NCBI GenBank assembly: GCA_003586115.2
Contig: QVOM02000021.1
Coordinates: 6,638,119-6,702,118 of the forward strand
DNA: 64,000 nucleotides
Direction of reading: 5' to 3'
Source: Salvator merianae
Lineage: Eukaryota; Chordata; Lepidosauria; Squamata; Teiidae
Both the position numbers and the translations under genes were made by a program. The notes beneath the pieces are model-generated. The model saw only the letters and a program-made list of their open reading frames with translations. It did not search any database and was not told the DNA's origin. This document shows, piece by piece, positions 49,300 to 62,532 of this stretch; position 1 is the first letter of the stretch; the number at the start of each line of letters is the position of its first letter.

Positions 49300-49390
49300 T
49301 TTAACACAAACACGGCTGCATCTTTATTCTGCTTTAAATAGACAAGTAATACTGTTCCCATTCTGCTGTCTGTCACCTTCTTCAGCTGAC
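49300..49390 (-). other. Candidate terminal exon of an unidentified - strand transcript
   Basis: Read on the - strand: a pyrimidine-rich acceptor (CTTTTTCTCCTCATAG) ends just before 49390, then about 65 nt to AATAAA (49323-49328), then a GT-rich stretch (GTGTTTGTGTT). One frame gives SAEEGDRQQNGNSITCLFKA before a stop; another is also open. No family recognised. Confidence 0.3.
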
Positions 49391-49483
49391 CTATGAGGAG
49401 AAAAAGATTTTAAGGTTAGACCATAAAAATGTTATCACACCTTTTGCATTTAATAGTCAATGTAAAGAAAACTACTGTGTTTA

Positions 49484-49504
49484 CAATATATATATATATA
49501 TATA
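49484..49504. repeat. (TA)n microsatellite
   Basis: About ten TA units. Confidence 0.9.
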
Positions 49505-50660
49505 TGCAACCAGCAATAGTGTTCCAACACAGATCAGAGGAACATGACTTGCTTTTTGCACAGTTTTGATTTTGGAGGGTATAACCAATAAATGCAGTAC
49601 ATATAACTGCCTTATTTTCTCAGTCCTCCATAATTGACTTTTTAGCAGTTGTACAAGTTTGCTTATAAAAAATATGTGTGTATATAATAAACCATTGAAA
49701 GGTTCTTCATAGAACACAAGTTAGTTGTGTACTCAGTAAAAGGAAAATACCATCAACTGCAGCCCATACTCATATCATGCCTACAGCAAATTGCCAAAAG
49801 GTATGCCCAGTCCATTTGGAGATTATATTCTAGTATGTCATTGGAAATTTTAAATAGCTTGTGAACCGACTAAGATTTCCTGCATAGATTTTCTTTTTAA
49901 ACTTTTTTTTTTTAAAGATACAGGTGTGTGACACTCCTGCCCCATGAAATGTTACATGCTGTCCATCGCAGGAAAAATTTCTGAAGTTGCTATGTGTATT
50001 ATGGCTACGGCACAAGGTTGTACTCCAAGTAAATTTCAGCAGGTTAATTGTCAAAAATGGACCCTGGTCTACAACCAGAGTAAACTGATCTTTTATGTGT
50101 CATATTGTGTGTTTCTGTTACTGCAACAAATTCTAGTTTTTCTGGAACTGAATTTTAAATATGCATCTCTTCTACTACAGCAAAAACAGGAATGTGTATG
50201 GCTACCCTATATCTTGAATTTTCTGATTTTGTACAAAATCAAAGTAGAGCCCTCCCCACACACAATACCATTAAAACCATTTAAAATAATAAAGACTTGA
50301 ATCTACAAATACCAGAATGCAACTGAGTAAATTAAAAAAAAGTTACAACTACCATAGCAATAGCACCGGACTGGCTGATCTCAGCTGGGAAAGCTGTTTC
50401 AGTGGCTGAAATTTGCCATATGACCATTCACAGAATGATTTCCAATTATGGAGAGGTATTTGTGGCATAAAGTGCTCCTTCAGGTACCTTTTCCCTATTA
50501 TAACTGGCTGTAGCCAGAGTATGCCCCTCCAGAACCAAAAGTGACAAAAGGTGTTTTGAGTCACTGAGGCCTCTACTGATAAAGTTGGATCAATACCCTC
50601 AGACACTGGGACTTGATCTTTTGCAAGCAATCGGGCTCTAGTTGGTAATACAGGTTGAAA
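49505..50660. other. No gene seen
   Basis: Includes a 93-codon - strand ORF (50349-50630) with no recognised domain. Nothing else assigned. Confidence 0.45.
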
Positions 50661-51650
50661 ATCGATTTACCTGAGCAGATGGCCAATCAACAATACTTTC
50701 GTTTTATCTGGATTGAATTTCCTTTTGTGCCGTTTCGTCCACTCGCAAGCCTTAACTCGGGATGTTTACCACTACCGCTCCCGGCTTAAATGAAACAAGA
50801 GATAAGGCAGGTGACGTTTAGGACGAACCTCCAGATACCGAACGAAGAGAAATGTGGAGCCCTAAGGAACCCTATAAATATGGGTTAAAGGATAATTTTA
50901 AAACTCCGTTTACTATTTCGCTTCCCCAACACACACCTCCAGGTACCTGTGGTTTTATTCCCATCTGAAGATCTGGTTCCCATCCCAAGCTCACCAAACC
51001 TGCAGTGCCACACCCTTAACGGGAGGCAATGAATGCGATGGGAAATTTACTTCCGCATGGATGGAGGCGCGCGCCCCGCAAAGCAAGAAGGGTTGCTACT
51101 GCGAATTGGCATATCCTTTTTTCAGATTCTCCGAATATCTTTTCCGAGTGCTTTCTCGGTTTGTTGGAGTTTCGTAGTCTTGTCTTGACTCTCAAAATGA
51201 CTTGCGTTTTTCTGATGTCCTAAATCAGAATCAGTTTTCAGGGTCTGGGTCTCCAAAAGCAGAGCTCTTTCTCCACCAGATTTAATTTCTCTTCCCCTAA
51301 CTCTGCACATTTTTAAATTGTCCGAAACAACTTTTTGGCGGATCTGCAATAAAAGAGCAATCCTTGTTGAAAAGCACTGAAGAAAGCTAGGAATCGTCCA
51401 GCATTGCGAAAAGCCATCTTTGTCCGACTCCCGCCGCGGAAAAGGTTCCTTCGGTGCGTCACACAGAGGCGCCCGTCGATCACGGGCTTCTTAAGGTGGA
51501 CTCGCTTAATTATGCTTCGTTCCTCCCATCTCGCAAAAGAAATAATACTGCATTGACTATTAACTCCTGTAAATGCGTGCACTGACTTTTTCGCTGTGCA
51601 CACATTTCTACAATTCTTGTTAGTGATTTGCAGACATGACATTGCAGAAG
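50660..51650. promoter_or_regulatory. CpG-richer patch, possible promoter
   Basis: CpG dinucleotides are visibly denser than in the AT-rich flanks, especially 51060-51080 and 51420-51490. A - strand ATG at 51418 in good context (AAAGATGG) opens a short frame starting MAFRNAGRFLAFFSAFQQ, but no donor site or known protein follows. Confidence 0.35.
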
Positions 51651-53149
51651 TTGCGACTTTGCAGAAATTACAAATATGTACCTCTAGGGTATTCTGTAGG
51701 GATCATTTCGGTATCTTATAGTAAACCCAGCGCACGCTATCGAACTTTGTTCCAATTTAAAAATAAGCCTATCCTTTCGTTTCAGGTTTCTGACCTCGCA
51801 TGTTATTAGCTATATTTTTATATCTCTTGAAAGCTATATTTTACGTATTTATGTACATATACGTGAGGTGGCAAAGTGGCTTAAACCTCTGACATCGTCA
51901 ACCCGGTGTCTGCTTTAGAACACTTTGTGGGACGAAAATTGCGATCCTCGTGAATATATCAGTCATAGCAAAGAAAAGATTTGCTGGTGCCGCGTGTATT
52001 TCAAAAAAGCACACTAACCCGCATCCAGATAGAGAACCATCCGTCTGCTGCGTTCACACAACAGATAGCTACAAGCCCCGGGCTGCACAAAGTTTCGCCC
52101 ATGTTGGCCACCACTGACTGTATGGGATATTTTACAAATCAAGCCCATACAACATGTTTTTATCTCTCAGCCTTGCCAACCATAATGTTTTTTCCCTCTA
52201 GAGTTTCATTTGTTTACATGGCATGCAAGAGAATGTGTGCTTGTGTTTCAAGATCATTTCCTTAAGGGGGCAATCAGATTTTATTTGATCCGGGACCGAT
52301 ACATTTGTTGTTTTTTTCTTCTCAGATCCATAATTCAAAGGAATCTGACTTCTTTCTCTAGCTCTTTCTCAGTGTCCAGCTTTTGTAACCAAACCTCACA
52401 ACAGGAAAGACTATTACTTTAACAATTCTGATCAAGGAAATACCATTATCCTTGTGTAAGCCATATTCACTTTCTTCCCTAGGATTATTCACTTCCTTAA
52501 TTCTCCAGCACATTGCCCACCTTTGTCTCTTTGGAAGATCAAGAAAACAAATTGCCTACTGTCTCCAGTTTTCCATTGTCAGCTGTAACTGCCTTGAGCA
52601 TGCTAGCTTGACATTGATTCAAATTATGTACTTTTCATTTTTACTTTTCTAATGGGTTGTTCTTCCAAGTCTTCTTTCCTTTCAGCTAAATGCAGTATTG
52701 GATTGCTAATCTCTGTCCAGTTATTATACCTAAATAGAAAATATTCCTCTTTCTAGGGTACAGGGAACTTCACACATACCAAATGTCTTCATAATTGATC
52801 AATTAGTCCCTCAGCTTCCCATATTCCTAGGATAATGTTTATCCCTTCTAACTCTAGCCAGAGCTACTAATTGTGCAGAGGTGTCTATTTGTTTCAAGTA
52901 TGATGGACAGAGATAGAGTCTGCACTATGAGCAGAGGGTGGTATTCCTATACCTTAAAAAAAAAAAATGCATGGAAGGTGGAGCTTCAGCAGTTATTGCC
53001 TGCATGATGTGCTAAATCTGGTGAATTTCTGCCTTTAATCAGACTATTAAAGGTGCAGAACTCCTGTTTGCCTTGGCATCTGGCTGCTCTACTTTAATCT
53101 CTTGAACATTTATTTTTAAACATACTTCACTGCAGTGAAAGGCACATGT
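51651..53149. other. No gene seen
   Basis: Unassigned intergenic sequence. Confidence 0.5.
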
Positions 53150-53349
53150 GAGGGTTTGCATAAGCTCCAGTGCCACTTTTTTCCTTCAATAAATTAAATG
53201 ATCCTCTGAAAACTGTATCCTGTGTTTACTTAGGTTGTTTTTGTTTCAAATGGAATTTTGTTTGAAGATCTGAAACAATTATGCGCAAAAATACATAAAA
53301 ATAGAAGCAATTAGAAAGGGGACAAATACTTTTTCATGGCATTGTATTC
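53150..53349. mobile_element. Tc1/mariner-type transposon end
   Basis: AGAAAGGGGACAAATACTTT followed by TTCATGGCATTGTA is the characteristic end of a widespread Tc1/mariner MITE; the preceding TTTGAAGATCTGAAACAATT fits its subterminal part. The other end was not found. Confidence 0.6.
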
Positions 53350-53399
53350 CTTAGTTGCACCTGCCCTTTTATTCCATGATTTATGGAGCTTATGTAGAA

Positions 53400-54740
53400 G
53401 TCTTTGATGAGGGACTTTATCAAAAGCTTTTTGAAAATCTAAGCAGAGGATATCTTATAGATCACTGTATCCATATGTTTGTTAGCACCCTCAAAAAACT
53501 CTAGATTAGTTAGACAAGACTTTCCCTTATAGAAGCCATGTTGGCTATCTTTGAGCAAGGATTGTATCTCCAAATGTTTGCTAAGTTTATCTTTAATAAT
53601 AGTTTCTATTATGTTCTCCAGAATAGATGTTAAACTGATAAGACTAAAATTCACTGAGTCTCCCTTTGAGGCTTTTTTAAAAACTACAGAGTCCAAGCAT
53701 GGTGACAAGTTGCATATTTTTGTTAGGAGGTCTACAATCTCACTTGTAAGCTCTTTAACAAATCCTGGGTGCATATCATCAGGACCTGGTGATATGTTAA
53801 TGCCTAATTTATCAATAAGGTCTGTCTTTTCTTCTCTTGTCACCACTATTTCTCTTAGTTACTCAGACTTCCTTCTGAACAGAAGCTCAGGTTCAGGGAG
53901 CAGCCTTAATTCTCTTCTGTGAAGATAGATACAAATAATACATTCAACTTCTCTGCAATTTCCTTTTCTCCTCTTAGCACACCTTTGACTCTCTCATCCT
54001 CCAAAGACCAACAGATCTCCCTAGCTAGCTTCCTGCTTCTATGTTTTTAGATAATTTTTTATTACCAGTCTCCACAGTCTTGGCTATACACTCCTCAAAT
54101 TTTCTTTTTCTTTCTTTCTCATTCTCTTCACATTTTTTTTGCCACAGTTTGTGTTCCTTTTTCTTTTCCTCATTAGGAGAAGACTTCCACTTTCTCAAAG
54201 ATGCTCTCTTGCCCTTAATAGCTTTCTTGCCCACTCTAGTTAACCACACAGGCCTTTTCTTGGCCATTTTTAATTTTAGGAATATATTGTAACTAAGACT
54301 TCATTATTGTGGTTTTAAACAACAGTCAAGCTTTCTGAAGAGAGTTTACCCTCTCAAACTTCCTCTTGAGTTTCTTTTTACTAGTCTTCTCAATTTTGAA
54401 AAGTTTCCTTTTTTGAAATCCAAAGTGTTAGACTTGCTTTGTATGTTTTTACTTTTACAAATATTGAATTTTATTGCGTTATGGTCACTATTCCCAATTG
54501 GTTCTACTACATCTACATCTCTCACCAAGTCCTGAGTGCCACTTAAGAGTAAGTTCACTATTGCCTCACCCCTTGTTGGTTCCTCAGCCACCTGCTCCAG
54601 CATACAGTCATTTACAGTATCTTAGAATTTGACCTCTCTGCCATGGTTTGAGTGAACACTTACCCAGTCAATAAGTAATTGAAGTCTCCCATTATTACAA
54701 ATCTCCTTACCTCTTCATAGTATATCTCAAAAATATAACA
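53400..54740 (-). mobile_element. CR1 LINE with endonuclease and RT remnants
   Basis: In - strand order: endonuclease end (EEPTRGEAIVNLLLSGTQDL, IGNSDHNAIKF) at 54346-54603; linker (KKRPVWLTRVGKKA) at 54025-54267; RT start (INISPGPDDMHPGFVKELTS and LLKDSQHGFYKGKSCLTNLE) at 53439-53846. The frames differ, so it is broken. Confidence 0.8.
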
Positions 54741-56615
54741 CATTTCTAATTACAATGCCCAGTTACATTCAGCAAGGAAGCACTTCTTACCCTTGAGGTT
54801 CTACATTGGTTTAGAATCCTGGTTAGCTCTGAAGGTAAAAGTCAAGAGTTTCCCAATAGACTGTAGTGACTGGATTCTTTCATATTTCCGGGGTATGAGT
54901 AGACACAAAACATCTCAAGAAATAATGCAACCATTGGGTAGCCAAGGCATCCCATTATATCCAAAGAATGCTATACAAATTGTCATCATTATTAGCCAAT
55001 ATTGGCAAGGATCTAAAAATCCACTCAGCTAATTCCAGAGGATGCTTTAGTGTGGCTCATGTGCCTTGAACATTTTATCTGCTGGCTCAGAAAAGCATAG
55101 TGTGAAAATGGGATACTTCTGTCACAGGTTCCAGGTCATAAAACTTTGTTTTACTTCCGCCTACCTACACAAAAAAATATGTATCACTGCAAATGGCGCA
55201 GAAGAGTCGTGCTTTGTATGAAGAGTAGGCATGGCATTATTTTTACCTCTGTCGTAAATCTTGCCAACTAGGGAAAAAGTTTCAGTCTTCTTGCTTAATT
55301 CATACATATCCAATTGGGCGGCATATTCTTTGCTTCTTGATTGGTGTCATGGGGTAGCTCAAAGCAGGATGTGTAAATGAATTCATTTATTTTTTCTCTT
55401 CTGCTATATCCATTGTTTTGGAATCCTGCTTTCATCCCTGACGCTACTAAAATCGTTGGGAGAACTCACGCAGATTCGGTAGCATTTTGTAATTAAATAC
55501 ATTAGTCCAACTTCAGTGACTTCCATACTGTGTTGTCCTTGCGTATAGATTGATTCAGACTCCCTATTTTCCATGCACTTTGGTGCATTCTGTGAAACTA
55601 AAGATAACCTTGCTATGAAATTGAATTTTTTTTTAGAGATGATTTTTTTTCTAATTTAACTTCTCTGATCATGTTTTCCAATTCCTTTCCAATTTCACAT
55701 CTCTCCATGCTCTTGATTTTCACTTTTCGCCCCACTGGGTGCTGCTAGATGACTCATATCCGTATGCTTTTCCTAGGGACAGAGCGAGAAGGTTGTCTGT
55801 ATCTCTTGAGGCCTGTATCTGCATTGTTAATTTAGCTTTGTGTAAGCTATGGAGGAAGAGCAAAGCCTTTAGCCAAGATGGACCTAGCTGGTATGTACAT
55901 AATAATAGTATTAGTCTACCAGGGCTAATACGTCTCAACACAATTCTGGTCTCTCAGGAGAGGCGGCCTTCTTCTGTGTAAACCTGGTGTCAAGTCCCAA
56001 CCCTATTCGTGCTGGTGCGCCCCCATAAAATCATTTTGTTTACTCAGGCCCAGCACCATAGCTGGTTTAAATTTGCTTACGGCACCACACAGCAAACCCA
56101 GCCTATATTATTTGAACGAGGTAAATATCTGGGCCCAGTCTCTCTATGCACGGCTACCTACATCACCGGAACACTGTGTTGCTATGGCAACTGCTAGGAA
56201 CAGATGTGTGGGAGATCAGTGACCAGGATGGGAGCTGCCAATTTTTTTCAGTCATTGTCACTGGGAAGGGGGGAGGCAGAAAAGGTTTGTGTAATCCAAA
56301 TTCACCCCTCCCCAGGCAGTGGTAGCCAATTGTGCTGATCGCCACTGCCCCAGAGGTAGAAGAGGCTCAAGTAGAACATGTTGGTCAAGGAGGAGAAATG
56401 CATAAGAAGGAGTGGTACATAGATGAGAGATGGAAGAGACTGGAGAAGGGAATGTGTGATTCAAAGAAGAACTGAGCCCCCAGATAAACAGACAGCAAAA
56501 ATGTATATGCTTCTGTTTTTTACAATTTAGTTCCCTCACTAAGGGCTAAAAATCACTTCAGTAGTCATGTCTACTGAGAAACAAGTCCCATTAGGCTGAC
56601 TAGAGTTTCTTTGTA
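54741..56615. other. No gene seen
   Basis: Unassigned intergenic sequence; only chance ORFs. Confidence 0.5.
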
Positions 56616-57120
56616 AGGAAATTTTATTTATTTTATTTTATTTTATTTTATTTATATCCCACCTACACCTGAAGATTCCAGGGCAGGTCACAACAATAAA
56701 AAGATAAAAACCATAAAACAGTACAAAATATACATTAAAATATAACCCTCCCTCCCTGGCAGGAGAACACTTAGAGGAAGCTAAACATCAAAGGTCTGAG
56801 TGAAGAGGTACATTTTAACCAGGCATTGAAAGACATACAAAGTTGGTGGCTGGCATACCTCCAGAGGGAGGCTATTCCAAAGTCTGGGGGCCATCATAGG
56901 AAAGGCCCTCTCACATGTAACCGCCCCTCGCATATCTGAAAGAGGTGGGAGCCCTCACTTTGTGATCTTAATATTTGGGCAGGTCTGTATGGGAGAAGGT
57001 GCTTCTCAGGGCACAAGTCATTTTCCGCCTTGTATGTTAACATCAATGCCTTGAATTTGGCTGAGTACGAAATAAGCAGCCAATGCAGATCTTTCAAGGC
57101 CAGCTTGATGTGCGTCTAGC
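56616..57120 (-). mobile_element. L2-like LINE 3' end
   Basis: Starts with a (TTTTA)n tract (the reversed tail), then ATATCCCACCTACACCTGAA; the - strand encodes LHWLLISYSAKFKALMLTYK and HLLPYRPAQILRSQSEG, the LINE C-terminal motif. Confidence 0.75.
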
Positions 57121-57148
57121 GTGATGTGTGTGGCAAGGAAGAAAATGC

Positions 57149-57353
57149 CGTTCAGATTGCACTAGTTGTTGGTGTAATTGGTTACTACTCAAGAGTAGTG
57201 CAGTTCAGATTGCACTAGTTGTTGGTGTAATTGGTTACTACTCAAGAGTAGTGCAGTTCAGATTGCACTACTTTTTGGTATAATTGGTTACTACTCAAGA
57301 GTAGTGCAGTTCAGATTGCACTACTTGTTGGTATAATTGGTTACTACTCAAGA
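57149..57353 (+). repeat. Tandem array, 53-bp unit x4
   Basis: TTCAGATTGCAC starts at 57151, 57204, 57257 and 57310, an exact 53-bp period. Each of the first three units ends with the inverted repeat ACTACTC-AA-GAGTAGT. Units 3 and 4 share differences from 1 and 2. Confidence 0.95.
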
Positions 57354-59990
57354 ACAAAACGGTATTGACACTTGGAGACAGCTAGAACATTTTTGTAAAT
57401 TATTTCCTTTGATTAGAGTTGCCTAGAGTCCTACTGTGCCTTTGCTTTTCAGCAGAATTTGTCTGTGGCTGGTTGGGTGTGGTAGCATTATGTTGATTGT
57501 GGTCATGGGACTCTTTATTTGCCTGATATAACCTCAGATTCAGGGGAAATGTCAGTCAGATAAACAGATTCTTCATAATCTTTTAAAAATCTTCATAACA
57601 GTAACAGACATTTTGTTACTTCTGTCTTCCCTGGAGTTTCTTCCCTAGTTTCTTGAAGAATTTAAGCAGGACAATGTCTTCCTTTCCCCTGGTAATTCTA
57701 GAATCTGGGTAGGTATGTTGTCCTCCCCAGGCGTTTGGCCGGGGGGAGGGGGCAGGGGGACAGCCCCCCCAATGTTTGCCCCCCCTCAAAAAGCTTGTCC
57801 TGTGTTTTTTTTTTCTATTATACTAATGTAGAATTCTCACCCCCAAATTTCTGACACATACACATCCATACAGATGGAACTGGCTACAGGCCTCCCTGTG
57901 TGACTATTATGGTTAAGGTGACTTTTGGGGAGGTCACAATACAGTTTCCCTGCTGCCTAGGTGGTTCCTGTCTGGACTGCTCTGATACTTTTCAGTTTAA
58001 TTTTGTTAGGCCTGTATGGCTAGTATGTGTCTTTCAGTCAATTGGGGATGACAGCTGGTCTCTTTAAATGTTCTAAGTACAAAGATTTTGTATCATTTTT
58101 ACAAGTAAAAATGATATAATAAAGCTGGGCCTCCATGGCTTCATAGAGTCCAATTGTCTGATGGGTTCCTCCAAGGCTGTGATAGGTGGAGATGCTCCCC
58201 ACTCAGTTCTAAGGCAACCTGAGAGTTCTTTTCTCCCAGCTTTTGAAGAGTTGCCTCATTACAGGCTTGGAGGCAGGATAAGATGAATTTTCTTAATTCC
58301 TGTTTGGCCCCTAGGGTCAAATTCATCCAGAAGGCAACTGAAATAGCTAGTCTGAACATACCCTTTGGGACCTTTTCACACTTATCCTAGAAACAGTATT
58401 GAAAATTGTGCTTACAAATACACATCTTCCATCTTAAGTGCAGTCTGGCAAATTTTGCCCTCTAAACATGAAGTGTGTTCTGAGGCTGGTGGATAACATA
58501 TTAATCCTTGAGTTAATGTTAATTTGTACCTGTTATAATATAGGCATTGTCAGATTTCTTTAAGGCTGCAGTCATGCCTCTTGTTTAAGTCTGTCTCAGG
58601 AGGTCCCTGTATCCAAGGGATCATACCCTAAAAATTTATTCCGATTGTTCCCCGAGCTATACTTTCCAAATCTGTTCTCCCCACTATTGAGATTATCCCT
58701 GCCCTGAGACAGACATTGTGTCCTAATACAGTTATATTCTCAAGGTGTGAATATGCAAGAGGACTATTGGGGGCGGTACCAGTGTTTTCCTGGGTGGGCA
58801 GAGGGAAGGTTTCCATTTTCCTCTCTGGCCAATGCCTGACCTTGTAGGAAAAAGGGTTGGGGTGGGAAGGGTAGGGACAGAAGTAGGTGGCTGTACCCTC
58901 CCCTGAGAAGCCAAATGTGATTGACAGACATGCACCCAATCACAGAAGGAAGAGGGAGGGGAAGGGTGGGAGTGATGGAAAGAAAAAAGCTACCCTGTCA
59001 GCAGATTCAGGCCAAGGAAGGAGACTGAAATGTGTGGACAAAGAAGGACAAACTGAGTGAGCACTAAATTTGATAGGTGTGATCAGATCAATAACGGAAC
59101 ACGTACCTGTTCCCTAAAACAAATTAATATGTTATGGTGTGACTGGAATCTAAGCTACAGTGACAGAATTGAACTTGAAGAGGAGGTACAGAATCTGCCT
59201 CTGAATCAGCAACTATACTAGCATATTCTGTGGACTGGAACTGTCTATAATCTGCAAAGATCACAATTTGATGATTGTGAAGATTTAATGGGATTTCAGG
59301 CAAAATCCACAGTTTCTGCAGAATGGATTTTATCTACTTATAGTCAGCTTTTTCCCACAATTTGGTTTCCAGTTTGGTCTAAAAGCTATGACAGACTATT
59401 TGCTGCTGTCTGTGGGCATTTCAAGGAAAGGTAAGAAAGTTTTCCTCAGTTTTTTTAATGTAGTCAGTTATGATGCAGCTGGGCAGGAACTGGCAGTAGA
59501 ATCTCAATACTGCACAGAACTGAATGTGTGTGGGATGTCTACACACCCACACAGCTGACAGCAGTAAGTGTGCATCACTGTACATGTATTTGCAGAAGCA
59601 CTGAAGCACTTAACAAGGCAGTCAAGGGATATCCCCTCCAAACTCTGAGAAAGAAAAAGTCTCTCTTATCACTCCCGACTATGTCAAAGAAACAATATCT
59701 CTTTCAGATCTCTTGCTTCTCTCTTGTTTCCTACTGGCTCCACAAGCACGTTTTTTTTTTATTATTTGATTGATTTTCTGAATCAGTTATGTGCAGCACT
59801 ATGAATCTTTCTTTTTTCATTTTCCATATGTGTTGAAGCACCAAACTAGAGTACAGGGTTACTCTCCATTGGTCTCCTGGGGAAGCTACTCCTATGAGCC
59901 TGGTGATTACTGCCTGGGTCTCCTTTTGCCTGCATATATAACCAAGAAGAGAGAGGCAGTGCTTCAGGGTAGAAGGGGGTAAGTGCCTAC
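57354..59990. other. No gene seen; G/C-tract cluster at 57741-57785
   Basis: 57741-57759 has G6, G5 and G5 tracts, followed by C7 tracts at 57764-57770 and 57779-57785. Otherwise nothing recognised. Confidence 0.5.
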
Positions 59991-60000
59991 ATAAAATTGG

Positions 60001-60057
60001 GGCCAGGTAGAGCAGGGACTGTGGTTGGTTGGCCAGGTAGAGCAGGGACTGTGGTTG
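60001..60057 (+). repeat. Tandem duplication, 27-nt unit, 30-bp period
   Basis: GGCCAGGTAGAGCAGGGACT plus GTGGTTG occurs exactly twice, at 60001-60027 and 60031-60057. Confidence 0.95.
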
Positions 60058-61539
60058 CTCTGTCCATTGAGAATTATTTTCTAGGCATTAGGAAGTTTGC
60101 TATGAAACCAAGAGAAGATTTACACACAGCATGGAAATATCAGAGACATTTCTGGAGGCATGCCATAGAAGGGAGACAAAGATCACTGGCTGGGGCCACC
60201 ATAAGGCTCCTACTCCAGGCAGGTCTATGAGCCATGGCATCATTCCTAGGCTCCTTCAGTGTGATCTTTGAGGGCTCCAAAAAGGAAGACAATGCTGACA
60301 CGAGCACAGCAAGGCCTCCACTCCATTCCAGTAAGGCAACAGCTGAGCAGGTGTTGCAGCTTGGACCTTTTAGTAGCAGGGAGCAAGACCCCTGTCTCCC
60401 TTTTCCCTCTCCCCATGGACAGTAGTCATTCCTCCACTGAACTAGCTAGGAAAAGCTGGCTGGGTACAGCTAAAACCTTGCCCTTAGCCAAAGTGCAATC
60501 ACACAGAGCTGTTTTGGGGTGACCCTTTATCAAGGAACACCCCATCTGCAGATACAGAAAAATAAGCACTTCACTATTAAAAACCTCCTACATCGCACCA
60601 TCACCTTCTGTCCTCACTGGCTAAAAGCCTCCTACTTCACATTGTCACCTTCCAAGCTTATCATCACTCATTGACCACAGCTAGCAAGGATTTCTGGAGT
60701 CCTGATTGGTCAGCTGTCCCTAGCAGCCTTTTCCAGGCTGGGGGTGGCTATAGGAGACTCTATAAGTTCCCACCCAATTCAGCCCAAACATTGAGTCACC
60801 CACAAGTGTGCTGATTTTGTGTCTGGGAAAGGGATGCACAAGCAGAGTCTTCGGAACAAGGTAAAGAGTTTTTTTTAATAATTTATGTCCATACTAATTT
60901 GCCCTGGGGTGCCCCAAGTAAGCAAGTATGTGGCAGGAGCTCAGACATGGCAGAATTCAGACAGTTCTATCAATGGGGCTTTCAACACATTATTCTCTGC
61001 TCTGCACAGGGGCAAACAAAATTCATTTTTAAAAGAGATTAACTGGCAGAACTGCCAATCTACTCAGGGAGCATGGAGGGACTGGGGCATGTGGGTGGTT
61101 ATGGCACGAGCTTTGCAGAAAGACCTCAGCACAGAAAAGCCTGATGGAGATACTGTGTATTTGGCCTGCACTTAATGCATTTCCTCAGTTTTGTGTGTAA
61201 GTGAGCCTTAACAGTCTTCTACTACAAAATGGCCATATTGACATCAGTAACAGACTATCCTGTGTGTCCTTTCTGAAGTCTGCTGTGTGGTGCAGTCTGT
61301 GGTCCTACAGATGTATCTGGGCAGACAACAATTTTCATTGGCTCAACCAATAACATCTGGAGAGCTGCAAGTCAGCCAGTAGCTGTTGGGCCTGATATAT
61401 TTGCTCTATAAGAATATTCCTAGCAAGTGAATAATATGCCTCATAATGGAAGAGGATCAGATGAGAAAAGTTCTTGATAGCACAGGTGATATTATTCGGT
61501 AACACAGGGGTTCCTGGGTAGAAAATCAGACAGTGACCC
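60058..61539. other. No gene seen
   Basis: Unassigned; short chance ORFs only. Confidence 0.5.
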
Positions 61540-61669
61540 TTTTTTGCACTGGCCTTATTCCAGATTATATCCTGGAATAGCAACTTGCTATAGTCTGCAC
61601 CAGAATGCAGATGGAAGGTCCCTGTTCTGGAATATAATATTGAATAAGGCCCAGTGCAAAAAGAACCAC
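61540..61669. mobile_element. Short MITE, 130 bp, nearly all inverted repeat
   Basis: Left CTTTTTTGCACTGGCCTTAT and right ATAAGGCCCAGTGCAAAAAG are inverted copies, and the arms extend further through ATTCCAGATTATATCCTGGA. It matches the start of the next element at 62533. Confidence 0.8.
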
Positions 61670-62532
61670 CATCTGGGTTTGTTTAAGTTTCTAACTTCTT
61701 TTATTGTGTATTCTTTTTTTACATTAGAGTTGTCTATAGGATAGTCTATTTATTAATGCAACAATCAAAACGTGTGCTTTGTGCAGTGGATAGCAGATTA
61801 ATTTAGAATAGTCAGTGAAGACAATAGCTCGAAAGCAATGCCAAGGGGACCTGGATTAATGTAAAAGTACGCTCCAGAACAGGTAGGCTTCCATTAGGAG
61901 AGAAACTAAATATAAGCCAATTGGTTATGGTTCTTTGTGGCTACATGTCCTCTGAGCGCCTTTCTGTTACTTCTCAGAAAAGGTAGGTGCATCGGCCATC
62001 TTCAACTCAGTGCTCACTGGCTGCAGGCATCCAGATGGGGCTAGGCAAATGAATGGTTAGTGGCTGTTTTTTAAAAAAATGAGATTTTTGCAGCTAGATG
62101 TGCCTAGTCAGTGTATTGTTTTATTTCCAAAACACTTAAGAGGAAAATAGAGGCTGCCACAGCTGTGCATTCATCATTTCCTCTATTGTTTCCATCCTCT
62201 CTCATTTAGAGTTCTCATTTTCATTAGGGAACAGCTGTTAACAGCTCTCGGGGCTTTTGTGTTGTTGTTGTTTTTTAATTTCTTCCCACAGACCAAGAAA
62301 GAGCTCATATACAGCTTTTAAAAATTGCTCTGTGGTTATAATTTTTTTGTTGGCTAGTTTCATTTTGTTGCCAGGGTGCAGCTGTTGTTTTTTAAAAAAT
62401 TATTTTAGTTTTAATGCAAGGCTATACCTTTCTTATTTAATATAAGTTTCATCTGTGCAAAGCATCAACTCATCTCTTTCTTCGTATACTGAAGGGACAA
62501 ATAGAAGCTTGAGCTTTTCCCTGTTGAGAGAC
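61670..62532. other. No gene seen
   Basis: Unassigned intergenic sequence. Confidence 0.5.

Noticed and set aside
50349..50630. 93-codon - strand ORF
   Set aside because: No family recognised and other frames are equally plausible; probably chance.
51313..51642. 109-codon - strand ORF in the CpG-richer patch
   Set aside because: As a gene it lacks a family match or a donor site; kept only as part of the candidate promoter observation.
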